Shown here one piece after another: positions 18,701 through 28,809 of a DNA stretch of 64,000 nt. Both the position numbers and the translations under genes were made by a program. The stretch is from the NCBI GenBank assembly GCA_005884665.1, contig VBAT01000019.1:68496-132495 (forward strand), written 5' to 3'. Under the pieces are notes generated by a model that saw nothing but the letters and a program-made list of their open reading frames with translations, ran no database searches and was not told the origin of the DNA. Each line of letters starts with the position of its first letter. The stretch's first letter is position 1. Source of the stretch: Bacteroidota bacterium. Its GTDB lineage: Bacteria; Bacteroidota; Bacteroidia; Chitinophagales; Chitinophagaceae.

Positions 18701-18702
18701 CT

Positions 18703-19173
18703 CTACCGTAGGTAGCTTCTTAGCATCCACGCCATCTTCTCGTGTTGCTTCAAAAGCCCGGTAGCGAAATCGCTGCTCCCAATGTCTTTGTGCTTTTCGT
18801 CGAAATCCTTAATTAGTTTACGAAGACGGTTGATTATTGTTTCGTGATCCCCGATAAGATTAGCCAGTTGGGACGCCTGCTCGCTCGGTGGATCAGGTTC
18901 ATCGAGCTGTGCGAGTTTGATGATCTCTTTCAATCTTCCTTCTGCAAAATGCCCGATTGTGCGAATACGTTCGGCGATCTCATCTATCATCTCAGCAAGC
19001 TGGGTATACTGTCCTTCGTACAGTTTATGAAACTCCATAAAGCTGGGTCCTTCAACACTCCAGTGGTAATTCCTTGTCTTATTGTAGAGGATGTGTTCAT
19101 CGGCCAGCAGCTGGTTAAGCGCATACGCGACAGCCTGGCGGTTCTTGTCCGTTATTCCAATGTTTACTTTCAT
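18703..19173 (-). CDS. Dps family DNA-protection/ferritin-like protein
   Basis: LNQLLADEHILYNKTRNYHWSVEGPSFMEFHKLYEGQYTQLAEMIDEIAERIRTIG: Dps ferroxidase motif. Confidence 0.94.
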   Translation of the reverse strand: MKVNIGITDKNRQAVAYALNQLLADEHILYNKTRNYHWSVEGPSFMEFHKLYEGQYTQLAEMIDEIAERIRTIGHFAEGRLKEIIKLAQLDEPDPPSEQASQLANLIGDHETIINRLRKLIKDFDEKHKDIGSSDFATGLLKQHEKMAWMLRSYLR

Positions 19174-19243
19174 ATTAGGATCATTTATACAAAAGTAACA
19201 CCACTCGGAGGAAAAAAGGGGAGAATCTTGAAAGCTGACTTGT

Positions 19244-19325
19244 GGAACGCGGATTATTATGATCGTTAAGATATTCGCGGCTCTTTTATCACCGTCATCA
19301 TAATAATCTTAACAATCTGCGTTCC
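19244..19325. repeat. GGAACGCnGATT inverted-repeat element, ~82 bp
   Basis: ggaacgcggattattatgatcgttaagat ... atcataataatcttaacaatctgcgttcc. Confidence 0.65.
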
Positions 19326-19329
19326 GGCT

Positions 19330-20196
19330 TTATTCGAGCAGTTTAGCTAATTCGAGCAGCTCATTTTTCTTATGCATTTCCTTGTCGTTTTCGAAGCAGC
19401 GGCTGAATTCTGTCAGCAGTTGCTTTATCACTTTTTTGTTCGACAGCGGTTTGAAATACGTGGCCTCAGGAGAAATTGCTACCCGTTTGAAATAATTATC
19501 TACGTCCTGGTGAGTAAATACCTGGCCGGAAGTGGGGTCAATGAAAAATTCAATCTTATGATAAGGATTCGGGATATTCTCATCTGAATACCCGGGTTTG
19601 AAATAGGCGATAATGAACTGCTTGGGTATGTTGATCGCTTTGACAGGAATATCCAGCAGTTCGCAAAGCATCAGGTAAAGAATACCGTTGCTGATCTGGT
19701 TGCCCCGTTTTGCTTCCAGGGTCTTATGCAACAGGAATTCGTTAGGGTCTTTATAGTTTGTTTCATTGCCTTTCAAACCATAGTAGCTGTACAAAATACT
19801 GGTGACGATATTGATCTGCTCGAGCGGAGTGAGGTAATTATTCAGCTCAAGCCAGATATTTCGCCGGATCTTTTCTATTTCCTGGAATACATTGGTAGTT
19901 GAAAGATCAGGGTACTGGAATTTACTTACGAGCAAGGCCCCGTTCATCAGGTCATGATGCCCCGATACATTCCATTGGCGGAGATCTTCCGTAAGATCGC
20001 GGTAATGCAGGCGATGGATCAGTAATTCGATGCGCTCCTGTGTATGCTCGTCAGGCGTTGTTTCCCATAAATGTTCGAGATTAGGAATGATGGGTTTGCC
20101 GTAATCAACGATCTTTTGTGATACCGCATCAAATACTTCCTGGTCGGGATCATCAATTAACAGGAAGAGAGCAGAGATTTCTTTGTTTGTTTCCAT
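19330..20196 (-). CDS. Transglutaminase-like (SirB1-type) protein
   Basis: 288 aa; YYGLKGNETNYKDPNEFLLHKTLEAKRGNQISNGILYLMLCELLDIPVKAINIPKQFIIAYF. Confidence 0.8.
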   Translation of the reverse strand: METNKEISALFLLIDDPDQEVFDAVSQKIVDYGKPIIPNLEHLWETTPDEHTQERIELLIHRLHYRDLTEDLRQWNVSGHHDLMNGALLVSKFQYPDLSTTNVFQEIEKIRRNIWLELNNYLTPLEQINIVTSILYSYYGLKGNETNYKDPNEFLLHKTLEAKRGNQISNGILYLMLCELLDIPVKAINIPKQFIIAYFKPGYSDENIPNPYHKIEFFIDPTSGQVFTHQDVDNYFKRVAISPEATYFKPLSNKKVIKQLLTEFSRCFENDKEMHKKNELLELAKLLE

Positions 20197-20404
20197 GGTG
20201 GTGATTCTTGTGCAATTTAGACGATTGGTGGTTAACCAAAATAGCTAAACTTTTCCACAGGTGGTAATATATCGCTGGTAAAATAGTCCTCAGGGCTCTA
20301 AATTGCCAGCTTGTAAAATTTCTGTTAAGGGCATGCCGTTATTTGAAATTGCCGGGTTGACGATTGGCAGAAAATTCACGGAGATCAATTAGCCAGGTCG
20401 TTAT

Positions 20405-21154
20405 TTATTTATTTTTTATTGCAGTCATCATCCAATCCCAGGGACGGGGCTGGTCGAGCCATTTGGGTGGTTTTAAAAATTCCGTGTTCCAGCCGTATTC
20501 AATTTTTTTGACTGCTGTTAATTCCATGTGTTCTTTCGATAACAGCAGGTGTAACTCTTCTTTTAAATAATGTTTGGTTGCAACGCTGTCTATTTCCACG
20601 TTGCCCTGCCGGATATCACGGTATCTTTTGACAGCTTCTATTCCAGGGAGGCGTTCGCTGAATAATTCTTTATCAATCTTCCATTGATGCTGGATGATCC
20701 GAGTAAGCAACCATGATTCTAATGAAGGAACGACCAGTATAAGATGCCCTCCTTTCTTAAGACAGGATGAAAGGTTATGAAAAAAAGCCTGTCGTTTTTT
20801 TAATGAAGCGCTCAATATCGCATTGATACAAACAATGACGTCGGCGGGCGGCAGTTTCAGTTTACCGGCAGACATATCAACCCGGCAGTATTCTATATTG
20901 GCAAGATGAACATGCGTTTTTTCAGCAATGGCCAGGTTCTTCGCGGAAATATCGGTCGCGATTACTTTTTTGAAAAGAGGAGAGAGAACAGGAAGCCATT
21001 TGCCAATTGCACAGCCCGCGTCGATGACAGTTTTGCGGGGTGATGCAATCCTTTTAATTGCTGAACGTATGATGGCTTTATCATCGTTTTGCAACACATC
21101 GAAGATCTCCTCGTTATAAGCAGGCGCGATTTTCTCCCAGTATTGTCGTTGCAT
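20405..21154 (-). CDS. Class I SAM-dependent methyltransferase
   Basis: KTVIDAGCAIGKWLPVLSPLFKKVIATDISAKNLAIAEK...DVIVCINAILSASLKKRQAFFHNLSSCLKKGGHLILVVPS. Confidence 0.85.
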   Translation of the reverse strand: MQRQYWEKIAPAYNEEIFDVLQNDDKAIIRSAIKRIASPRKTVIDAGCAIGKWLPVLSPLFKKVIATDISAKNLAIAEKTHVHLANIEYCRVDMSAGKLKLPPADVIVCINAILSASLKKRQAFFHNLSSCLKKGGHLILVVPSLESWLLTRIIQHQWKIDKELFSERLPGIEAVKRYRDIRQGNVEIDSVATKHYLKEELHLLLSKEHMELTAVKKIEYGWNTEFLKPPKWLDQPRPWDWMMTAIKNK

Positions 21155-21407
21155 AAGTGTAATGAATTAAATATACCAGTGTGACGATTGCGAGACGCAA
21201 CATGCAATGAAATGATTATTGCGCTGTCACGGAGAATTTTCTTTTCCCAAATAATTTTCGCAGTTGTGCATAAGTTTTTTTTGTAAATCAAAGTTTGGTG
21301 TACTTTCTGCAAGAGTGCGGCTGGTCCTATAAAAATTCTTCCCTTGCGCAAGCCCCCTGTGCATCAGTTCCACCACTATTGTATGAAAACTAAAAATCAC
21401 AATTACT

Positions 21408-22277
21408 ATGAGACGAGCTCCTCGTATATGCCTGTTCATTGGCATAATCTTAATCCCAATCCTTCTCATCATTTCTTGCAGAAAGGAAAAAACAGACAGT
21501 TCCATTCCTGATGGTCAACAGCGTGTCAGGATCAGGCTTTCCGATAATCCTGTAAACTTTGATGCCGTATATGTAGACATCCAGCAGGTAGCAGTGCAGA
21601 TCATTCCTGATAGTTGTCGCGGAAGAGGCGACAGGAACGGTAATGATTGTTTTGATGATGATGAGTTCCGTTGTTCAGTCTGGGACACCCTGGACATCCG
21701 GCCCGGCATCTATAACCTGCTTGATCTTTCCAATGGCGCCGACACTTTACTGGCAATGGGTCTTACGCTGCAGGGACGCATCAACAAAATCAAACTCGTT
21801 CTGGGGAACAGTAATTCTGTTGTGATTGATAGCGTCTCTTATCCGTTGAGTTTATGGAACAACAATCATACAGTTACCGTCCAGGTCAAAGGCCATGATA
21901 TAATTGAGATAACGCCGGGTGATCTGCAACTATGGCTGGATTTTGATGCAGGTGGGTCTATTGTCAGAGTAAGCAACAATCATTTTGTCCTGAAACCAAG
22001 ATTGAGAATATGGGTACCGGCGCAAACCTCATCCATTAAAGGAAAAGTTTTGCCGGGAACCGCCCATGCCGTTGTAGCCGCAATAGCTAATGGCGATACG
22101 CTTATCGCTATACCCAATCATTGGGATGGACGGTTCAAGATTCGTGGCCTGACCGGGTCAAGTGCCGGGATATTTATCAATGCAACGGCTAATGGTTACC
22201 AGGACACGACAATAACAAACATCGCTTTAACAAGGGGTGGGGAAACTGATATAGGTACCGTGCAACTACATCAATAA
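21408..22277 (+). CDS. DUF4382-like lipoprotein
   Basis: ILIPILLIISCRKEK lipobox; QRVRIRLSDNPVNFDAVYVDIQQVAVQI typical DUF4382 start; C-terminal carboxypeptidase-regulatory-like domain. Confidence 0.8.
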   Translation: MRRAPRICLFIGIILIPILLIISCRKEKTDSSIPDGQQRVRIRLSDNPVNFDAVYVDIQQVAVQIIPDSCRGRGDRNGNDCFDDDEFRCSVWDTLDIRPGIYNLLDLSNGADTLLAMGLTLQGRINKIKLVLGNSNSVVIDSVSYPLSLWNNNHTVTVQVKGHDIIEITPGDLQLWLDFDAGGSIVRVSNNHFVLKPRLRIWVPAQTSSIKGKVLPGTAHAVVAAIANGDTLIAIPNHWDGRFKIRGLTGSSAGIFINATANGYQDTTITNIALTRGGETDIGTVQLHQ

Positions 22278-22302
22278 TTTTTTGCCCTGTTTGAAAACGA
22301 CA

Positions 22303-22333
22303 AAGCCCTGTTCAACTGGACGGAACAGGGCTT
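22303..22333 (+). terminator. Rho-independent terminator-like hairpin after the DUF4382 gene
   Basis: AAGCCCTGTTC aactggacg GAACAGGGCTT, perfect 11-bp stem, followed by ctcttt. Confidence 0.75.
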
Positions 22334-22342
22334 CTCTTTGTG

Positions 22343-22470
22343 ATTGCCACGGATTCCTTTAGGTTAACAGGTTAATTAGTTAATCCGTTAATTGGCGATG
22401 TTGCCACGGATACCGGATTAAAATGAAGTCATCCCTGTATCCGTGGCAATCTTGTTGAACCGTGGCAAAT
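22343..22470. repeat. GCCACGGAT-family intergenic element, second copy
   Basis: TTGCCACGGATAC (22401-22413) and GTATCCGTGGCAA (22437-22449) perfect 13-bp inverted repeat; internal ggattaaaatgaagtcatccctg resembles ggataaaaaagaaggtcatcctg of the copy at 9722. Confidence 0.65.
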
Positions 22471-22528
22471 CGCCCTGGTGCTTTGAAAGCCCGCGGGAAT
22501 AAATTATTTTTATCTCCAAGCCTTTATT

Positions 22529-23452
22529 ATGAGAAATTGCCTGTACCTTTTTTTTCTTGTCATTCTTTTTTCAGCTTGTAAAAAGGACAAACCTCTGTCC
22601 GGTGAAAAACGGCTGGTCTCTACCACTACTTTTAGCAGCAACGGTCCGATATACCAGGACTTTCAATATGATGCCTTAGGGCGGTTGACGAAGCGTGTCA
22701 CCAGGCAGGACGGCGTGCTAACTGTAACTGCCGGGTTGAATTATACAGGCAATGAGGTCGCTATAACCTATCCTACTGAGCCATCGATCACGCAGCAAGA
22801 CACCCGGTATCAACTTGATGGATCACAGCGGCCGTCCAGGAGAATTTTTTCTCATTTTGAAGATTTTACCTCACCCCAGGGCTTTGGACCGGAAAAGCAT
22901 TTTGGAAGTGATACAACAAACTATGAGTATAACGCCAGTGGGTTCCTGTTCCGCTACAATGGTGTACTAAAAGATTCCTTCAGCTACTATCCAACCATCG
23001 GCGTATTACAAAATTCAACCAATACGGTTAGGTATACTGCAGTGTACGAAATGGAAGGCGGTAATCTCAAATCAATTAAACGCAGTTCAGTAAAAAATTA
23101 CTTCCAGGTCAACCAACCGCCGGGTACAACCTATAGTTCTCAACAAACGGAGGAAGAGACAACAGTTTTCTACTATGATAAAAACTATCCGAACAAATTT
23201 GATTTCAGGAACGCTTTCCTTTTGACGGAGTTGGATGTATTACCTTTCCACCAGTATACTCCCAATGCCGGCTTTTTGAATTTTCCTAATAAAGCCATCA
23301 CAACAAGAATAACAAAAAATACCGCTGGGAATATAATCTCTACGGATGTTGATACCCAGGAAGTAAATCTCGACTTTGATAAGGATGGATATATTTCAGG
23401 ATGGAATTTTGATCCCCAGGCAAAGCAGGCTTTTATTTACAGCAGATTTTAA
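22529..23452 (+). CDS. Hypothetical lipoprotein with YD-repeat-like segment
   Basis: MRNCLYLFFLVILFSACKKDKPL lipobox; FQYDALGRLTKRVTRQDG. Confidence 0.75.
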   Translation: MRNCLYLFFLVILFSACKKDKPLSGEKRLVSTTTFSSNGPIYQDFQYDALGRLTKRVTRQDGVLTVTAGLNYTGNEVAITYPTEPSITQQDTRYQLDGSQRPSRRIFSHFEDFTSPQGFGPEKHFGSDTTNYEYNASGFLFRYNGVLKDSFSYYPTIGVLQNSTNTVRYTAVYEMEGGNLKSIKRSSVKNYFQVNQPPGTTYSSQQTEEETTVFYYDKNYPNKFDFRNAFLLTELDVLPFHQYTPNAGFLNFPNKAITTRITKNTAGNIISTDVDTQEVNLDFDKDGYISGWNFDPQAKQAFIYSRF

Positions 23453-23455
23453 AAT

Positions 23456-26032
23456 CTATTTCTTTTTCTTCGCAGGTGTTTTTTTTGCAACCGCTTTTTC
23501 TTTTTTCTCAGCGGGCTTCTTTTCTTTCTTTTTCTTACCGAAAGCATTAGGTATTTGTGCCTCGATCCATTTCTTTATCTCATCAAGTGGAATTTCTTTC
23601 AGCTCATCGGCTGTGTACTTGGTCTCGTCAGCTTTCCTGGGAAGCTTGATGATCTTTTTTCCAAATTTCACTAAAGGACCCCAGCGTGCATTTTCAATCG
23701 AGATCTTTTGGTCCGGCCAGTTTTGAATATAGCGGTTTGCTTCTTTCTTTTCTTTAGCCGATATCAGTTCATCGATATCTGATTGCGGCAGGTCATCAAA
23801 ATTGTACCGCTTGGGTACGTTGATGAACATGCCTTCCCATTTGAGGTAAGGACCGAACCTGCCTTTTCCTTTCGTGACAGGTTTACCTTTGAACATTGCA
23901 ATTGGGGCATCGGCTACCTGTTTTTCTTTTATCAACTCGATAGCCCGGTCCATGTCTATCTCTAATGGATCTTCACCTCTTGGGATAGAAATGAATTGTT
24001 CCCCGAACTTTACATATGGGCCAAAACGACCTATTCCTACATACACTTGTTCACCTTCATATTCTCCCAGCGTCAACGGTAATTTGAAAAGATCCAGGGC
24101 TTCTTCCAACGTGATCGTTTCAATACTCTGTCCCTGTTTTAAAGCGGCGAAAAAAGGTTTGTCCTCTTCATTCGCTTCACCGATCTGTACCATTGGACCA
24201 TACCTTCCAATTCTTGCCACAATTCTTTTCCCGCTTACGGGATCGATTCCCAACTCACGTTCGCCTTTTGCTCTTTCAGCGGTTTCAATGGTTTTGTCTA
24301 CGTCCTTCTTAAACGGACTATAGAAATCATTGATCATCTCGTTCCATTTCATCCTTCCTTCAGCCACCTCATCAAATTCTTCCTCGATGCGGGCAGTGAA
24401 GCTGTAATCCATGATATCGTCAAAATATTTGCTCAGGAAATCAGTCACAACCAGCCCAAGATCGGAGGGGAACAATTTCGATTTCTCGGCCCCGGTATTC
24501 TCCTGTTCGGTTTGCAGGCTCACCTTGCTATCTTTTAAAAGCAGCACACGGTAGTCTCTTTTTATTCCTTCTTTATCCCTTTTTTCCACGTAGCCTCTCT
24601 TTAATATGGTAGAGATTGTCGGCGCATAAGTGGAGGGGCGGCCGATTCCGAGTTCTTCCAGCTTCTTAACCAGTGAAGCTTCCGTATACCTGGGCAGAGG
24701 CCGGCTGAACCTTTCAGTTGCCTTCATGGACACAAGGGGCAGTTGTTGTCCCACGGTAAGCGGGGGTAACATGCCTTCTGCCTGCTCTGCCTCAAGATCG
24801 TCATCGTCCCGGTCCTCCCGGTAGACCTTCAGGAATCCATCAAATTTCAGTACTTCACCGGTAGCAGTGAGCTCATCGCTATTAGTTGAAATAGAAATTT
24901 TTGCCGTTGTTTTCTCCAATTCCGCATCAGACATCTGGCTGGCCATTGTCCTTTTCCAGATCAGGTCATATAACCGTTTCCAGTCGTCTTCTTTCACCGT
25001 CGAATTGTTCATATAGGTCGGACGGATAGCTTCGTGAGCTTCCTGGGCGCTCTCATTTTTGTTCTTGTATTTCCGGAACTGGTGGTATTCCTCGCCATAC
25101 ATGCTTTTCACTGTATTAGTGATATCCCCCAGCGCCGTATTGCTGAGGTTAACGCTATCGGTACGCATATATGTAATGTATCCATTTTCATAAAGCTTCT
25201 GTGCGATCAGCATGGTACGCGATACACCATAGCCCAGTTTTCGGGCAGCCTCCTGTTGTAAAGTGGAAGTAGAGAAGGGTGGGGCAGGGGAGCGTTTCCC
25301 GGGTTTTACCTGGATGTCGGCGACTTTATAATCTGCACCGATACAACTTTCCAGGAATTGCTGGGCATCCTCCGCACTTGATTGTTTTTTTCCTTCGGCA
25401 ACGAATGTTACGTTCTTTTCCGAAATATCTTTTGCGCTGAATGATGCTTCTACTTTAAATGTACTGACGGGAGTAAAGGCATTGATCTCTCTTTCCCGTT
25501 CTACTATCAGCCTTACGGCCACGCTTTGAACCCTGCCGGCGCTGAGATTATTTCGCATGCTGATCTTGCGCCAGAGCACAGGACTCAACTCAAAACCAAC
25601 GATACGATCCAGTACCCGCCTGGCCTGTTGCGCCATGACGAGATTCATATCAAGCTTGCGGGGATTCGCAACTGCTTCTTTTATAGCCGGGGTGGTGATC
25701 TCGTGGAATACGATCCGTTTGGTTTTTTTCGGATCAAGTCCCAATACCTCGCAAAGATGCCAGCTTATCGCTTCTCCCTCACGGTCCTCATCCGTTGCAA
25801 GCCATACTTCACTTTTCTCGGATAATCTCTTTAATTCAGCAACGACTTTCTCCTTTTCTTCGGGGACAATGTAACGGGGCTTAAAATTTTTCTCGATGTC
25901 TATTCCCATGCCGGCCTTTTCCAGGTCGCGGATATGACCATAGCAGCTCTTTACCTGGAAGTCTTTTCCGAGTATCTTTTCAATGGTTTTCGCTTTCGCA
26001 GGGCTCTCGACTATCAATAGGTTTTTCGCCAT
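23456..26032 (-). CDS. topA: DNA topoisomerase I
   Basis: 858 aa; MAKNLLIVESPAKAKTIEKILG, WLATDEDREGEAISWHL, QARRVLDRIVGFELSPVLWRKI, NGYITYMRTDS; Lys-rich C-terminal tail. Confidence 0.97.
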   Translation of the reverse strand: MAKNLLIVESPAKAKTIEKILGKDFQVKSCYGHIRDLEKAGMGIDIEKNFKPRYIVPEEKEKVVAELKRLSEKSEVWLATDEDREGEAISWHLCEVLGLDPKKTKRIVFHEITTPAIKEAVANPRKLDMNLVMAQQARRVLDRIVGFELSPVLWRKISMRNNLSAGRVQSVAVRLIVEREREINAFTPVSTFKVEASFSAKDISEKNVTFVAEGKKQSSAEDAQQFLESCIGADYKVADIQVKPGKRSPAPPFSTSTLQQEAARKLGYGVSRTMLIAQKLYENGYITYMRTDSVNLSNTALGDITNTVKSMYGEEYHQFRKYKNKNESAQEAHEAIRPTYMNNSTVKEDDWKRLYDLIWKRTMASQMSDAELEKTTAKISISTNSDELTATGEVLKFDGFLKVYREDRDDDDLEAEQAEGMLPPLTVGQQLPLVSMKATERFSRPLPRYTEASLVKKLEELGIGRPSTYAPTISTILKRGYVEKRDKEGIKRDYRVLLLKDSKVSLQTEQENTGAEKSKLFPSDLGLVVTDFLSKYFDDIMDYSFTARIEEEFDEVAEGRMKWNEMINDFYSPFKKDVDKTIETAERAKGERELGIDPVSGKRIVARIGRYGPMVQIGEANEEDKPFFAALKQGQSIETITLEEALDLFKLPLTLGEYEGEQVYVGIGRFGPYVKFGEQFISIPRGEDPLEIDMDRAIELIKEKQVADAPIAMFKGKPVTKGKGRFGPYLKWEGMFINVPKRYNFDDLPQSDIDELISAKEKKEANRYIQNWPDQKISIENARWGPLVKFGKKIIKLPRKADETKYTADELKEIPLDEIKKWIEAQIPNAFGKKKKEKKPAEKKEKAVAKKTPAKKKK

Positions 26033-26386
26033 ATTCTACACTTAATTGATCCGTTCGTTCATATTTTTCGGCCGCAAAATAAAACAAGAATAATAAATTT
26101 TCCTGTAACCGTCCTTTATACTTCCTTTCTGAGCCTCCCGGCTTCATACGCTTCATCGTCCCAAATGCTTGCCGGATAAGGGTTTTAAGGGAATAACAAC
26201 TGTTATTAAAACAATTCTAAGAAATTTTCGGAAAGCTGTAACGGGCTTTTATGATTTTTCTTGTACAAGTGTCAGCGCTTTTTCCCTGGGCGGGTAGTGA
26301 TGTTTTGACGATAAAATAACGTTGGATCTTTTGCCGGGTTGCTATTTTAATTCGAATTCATCCGAGGCAAATTATGCGCATACTAA

Positions 26387-27106
26387 TTATTTGTCTGGAC
26401 TGTTTTTAAATACACTCGCCACCCATTCGGATGCAAGTCCTGCCCATTTTGCATATTCCTTCCCTGAAGGATGCAATCCATCCGCCGCCAGCAGCGAGGG
26501 ATCCCCGGTCGCCGCCCTTGTACTTTCTGTAATGTTTATGTAGTGTATCCCGTACTTTTTAGCGATCTCTTCATTTATCGAGTTATACTCATCGATTTCC
26601 CCAGCAATTTTCTGCCTGTCCCGTCCTTCGGCAAACGGAGTTACTCCCCAGTCAGGGATCGAAAGGACAATAACATGGTTCGGGTCATCTCCAGCAAACC
26701 CGATTGCGTTTTTCAACAATCGTTCAAATTCCGGCGCATAATCCTCCGCTTTCCGTCCCCGGTATTGATTATTGACGCCTATTAATAATGTAACGAGATC
26801 ATACCTGGTAGCATAGCGGGCAGTGTTGACCGCCGACTGCAGTTCATCAGTTGTCCAGCCGGTTTGAGCAATGATTTGAGGCGGATCAATTACAATTCCT
26901 TTTTTTTCCAACAGCATCCTTAGCTGGTTTGGAAAATTGTCCCGCGCCTCCACTTGTTCCCCGATCGTATAGGAATCCCCGAGGGCGAGATAATTGTATC
27001 CTTTGTCCGTTGGTTTTTTCATTGCTACGATAAAAATAGTAAGAAGAGTGAAAAAGACAGGTCTTATTGCCTTTAAAGCAAGAATATGAAGAAAGGTTGT
27101 GCGCAT
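26387..27106 (-). CDS. SGNH/GDSL-type esterase
   Basis: YNYLALGDSYTIGEQV...VTLLIGVNNQYRGR...LLAADGLHPSGKEYAKWA: GDS, GVNN, DGLHP blocks. Confidence 0.9.
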   Translation of the reverse strand: MRTTFLHILALKAIRPVFFTLLTIFIVAMKKPTDKGYNYLALGDSYTIGEQVEARDNFPNQLRMLLEKKGIVIDPPQIIAQTGWTTDELQSAVNTARYATRYDLVTLLIGVNNQYRGRKAEDYAPEFERLLKNAIGFAGDDPNHVIVLSIPDWGVTPFAEGRDRQKIAGEIDEYNSINEEIAKKYGIHYINITESTRAATGDPSLLAADGLHPSGKEYAKWAGLASEWVASVFKNSPDK

Positions 27107-27120
27107 GTTGATCAGCAGGC

Positions 27121-27981
27121 CTATAAGAATTCGACGACCATCTTAATGACGTTTGGGTCGCGGTAGATACGGCTATGGCCCAGCCCCTTTGTACTTACGA
27201 ATTGGATATTGGAATGGTTTTCTGCTTTTACTTTTAATGCATCCTGGTAAGGAGTGACCTGGTCGCCCTCATCGTGTATCCAGAGTATCCTTGCGCGTAT
27301 ATCATTCATAGCGCGGCTAATCGAAAACCATGAAACGGGATGGCCGCTGATCGCTTCAATAAGTTTCTCGAATTCTTTTCTCACATTGCTGTCCAGACCA
27401 GTGAGTTGAAAAAAGTTGGTGATGGCCGTGCTTGTTTCAGCTGAGGGAGCGATAAAGACCGCCCGGTAATCTTCATCATGCGGCATTTCAGCAAGGGCAA
27501 GGCTCAATACAAAACCACCCAGTGAATGTCCCATATAGGATTTAACAGGGCCATAGTGGTTATGGACATATTTAATAAGATCCCTGTATACAATCGCTGT
27601 TATTTGCCGACCGCTACTATATCCATGTGCCGGCGCATCGAAGGCAAGAACCTCGTAATTCTTTTTGATGAATGGGTCGATATAACCTATAAAATTGGAT
27701 GCAGCTGACTCAAAACCGTGAAGGATCAGTACTTTCCGCGTTCCGCCTGCATTCCACCGGTAACCAGCCACATCATATCCCTCGAAATTGAACTGGATAT
27801 TCTCCGCAGTATTGAAAATGGGAGATGATTTTTTATCCCTTGTCGGAGGAGTACAAAACAATTGAAAAGCCTGCTGCGCAGCTTTCTTTTTGGAGATAGC
27901 AGAAAGAAATTTGAATTTTGTCCGGATGTAGGCTAATGCAAGACGCTGGCCAGGCTTCATAACCTGCAAAATAATAATCAT
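27121..27981 (-). CDS. Alpha/beta hydrolase
   Basis: VLILHGFESAASNFIGYIDPF..VLAFDAPAHGYSSG..SYMGHSLGGFVLSLA..ILWIHDEGDQVTP..GLGHSRIY. Confidence 0.9.
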   Translation of the reverse strand: MIIILQVMKPGQRLALAYIRTKFKFLSAISKKKAAQQAFQLFCTPPTRDKKSSPIFNTAENIQFNFEGYDVAGYRWNAGGTRKVLILHGFESAASNFIGYIDPFIKKNYEVLAFDAPAHGYSSGRQITAIVYRDLIKYVHNHYGPVKSYMGHSLGGFVLSLALAEMPHDEDYRAVFIAPSAETSTAITNFFQLTGLDSNVRKEFEKLIEAISGHPVSWFSISRAMNDIRARILWIHDEGDQVTPYQDALKVKAENHSNIQFVSTKGLGHSRIYRDPNVIKMVVEFL

Positions 27982-28030
27982 TACTTATTAATCGGTAATT
28001 ATCGTCCGGGATTTGATCAACCTCACAACT

Positions 28031-28795
28031 ATGGACATAGTCATAATTGGTTCGGGAAATGTGGCGTCAGTGCTTGGCAGAAAATTCAAGGCAGCCGGTC
28101 ATCGCATATTGCAGGTGGTAAGCCGCAATGCATCGGCAGCCAGTAAGCTGGCATATGAATGGGATACCGAGTCCACCAACTACATCAGCCTGGTAAATAA
28201 GAAAGCGGATCTTTATCTGGTCGCAGTTCCTGACGACGCAATTCCGCACATTGTTTCTGAATTAAAACTCCCGGCAAAGAAGATCCTCGCACATACTGCG
28301 GCCTCTGTTTCAAAAGACGTGCTCAAGAATGTATCGGATCATTATGGCGTTTTTTACCCGCTGCAAAGCCTGCGAAAAGAAATGAAAGCATTACCCGAGG
28401 TGCCAGTGTTCTTTGACGGCAATGATGAAGTGGCCAGGAAAGCTCTCGAAAAGCTCGCTCATTCAATTGCTGAAGAAAAAGTGGAAGCTGCCGGCGATGA
28501 CGCGAGAATGAAATTGCACGTAGCAGCCGTTATCGTCAGCAATTTTACCAATCATCTATATGCACTGACCGAGGATTATTGCAAAAAAGAAGGACTCGAG
28601 TTCAAACAGCTGCTGCCGTTAATTGAAGAAACGGCATCCCGTATAAAATCCATGTCGCCAAAACAGGCGCAGACTGGCCCCGCGATCCGGCATGACAAAG
28701 AAACCCTCCAGAAACACATAGAGTTGCTGAAAGACCACCCACATTTAAAAAACATTTACGTGCTTCTAACGGAAAGTATACAGCAACTCAAATAG
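28031..28795 (+). CDS. Rossmann-like / DUF2520 domain protein
   Basis: MDIVIIGSGNVASVLGRKFKAAGHRILQVVSRN..DLYLVAVPDDAIPHIV..LAHTAASVSKDVL...VFYPLQSLRKE; AAVIVSNFTNHLYALTEDYC. Confidence 0.88.
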   Translation: MDIVIIGSGNVASVLGRKFKAAGHRILQVVSRNASAASKLAYEWDTESTNYISLVNKKADLYLVAVPDDAIPHIVSELKLPAKKILAHTAASVSKDVLKNVSDHYGVFYPLQSLRKEMKALPEVPVFFDGNDEVARKALEKLAHSIAEEKVEAAGDDARMKLHVAAVIVSNFTNHLYALTEDYCKKEGLEFKQLLPLIEETASRIKSMSPKQAQTGPAIRHDKETLQKHIELLKDHPHLKNIYVLLTESIQQLK

Positions 28796-28809
28796 TGTAA
28801 CCACAAAAC

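Noticed and set aside
26040-26386. Long AT-rich intergenic region between topA and the SGNH gene as an ncRNA candidate
   Set aside because: I found no strong hairpin, terminator or repeat-family word there to support a transcript.
28013-28030. Upstream start extension of the DUF2520 ORF
   Set aside because: MDIVIIGSGNVA at 28031 is a much better Rossmann-fold start.
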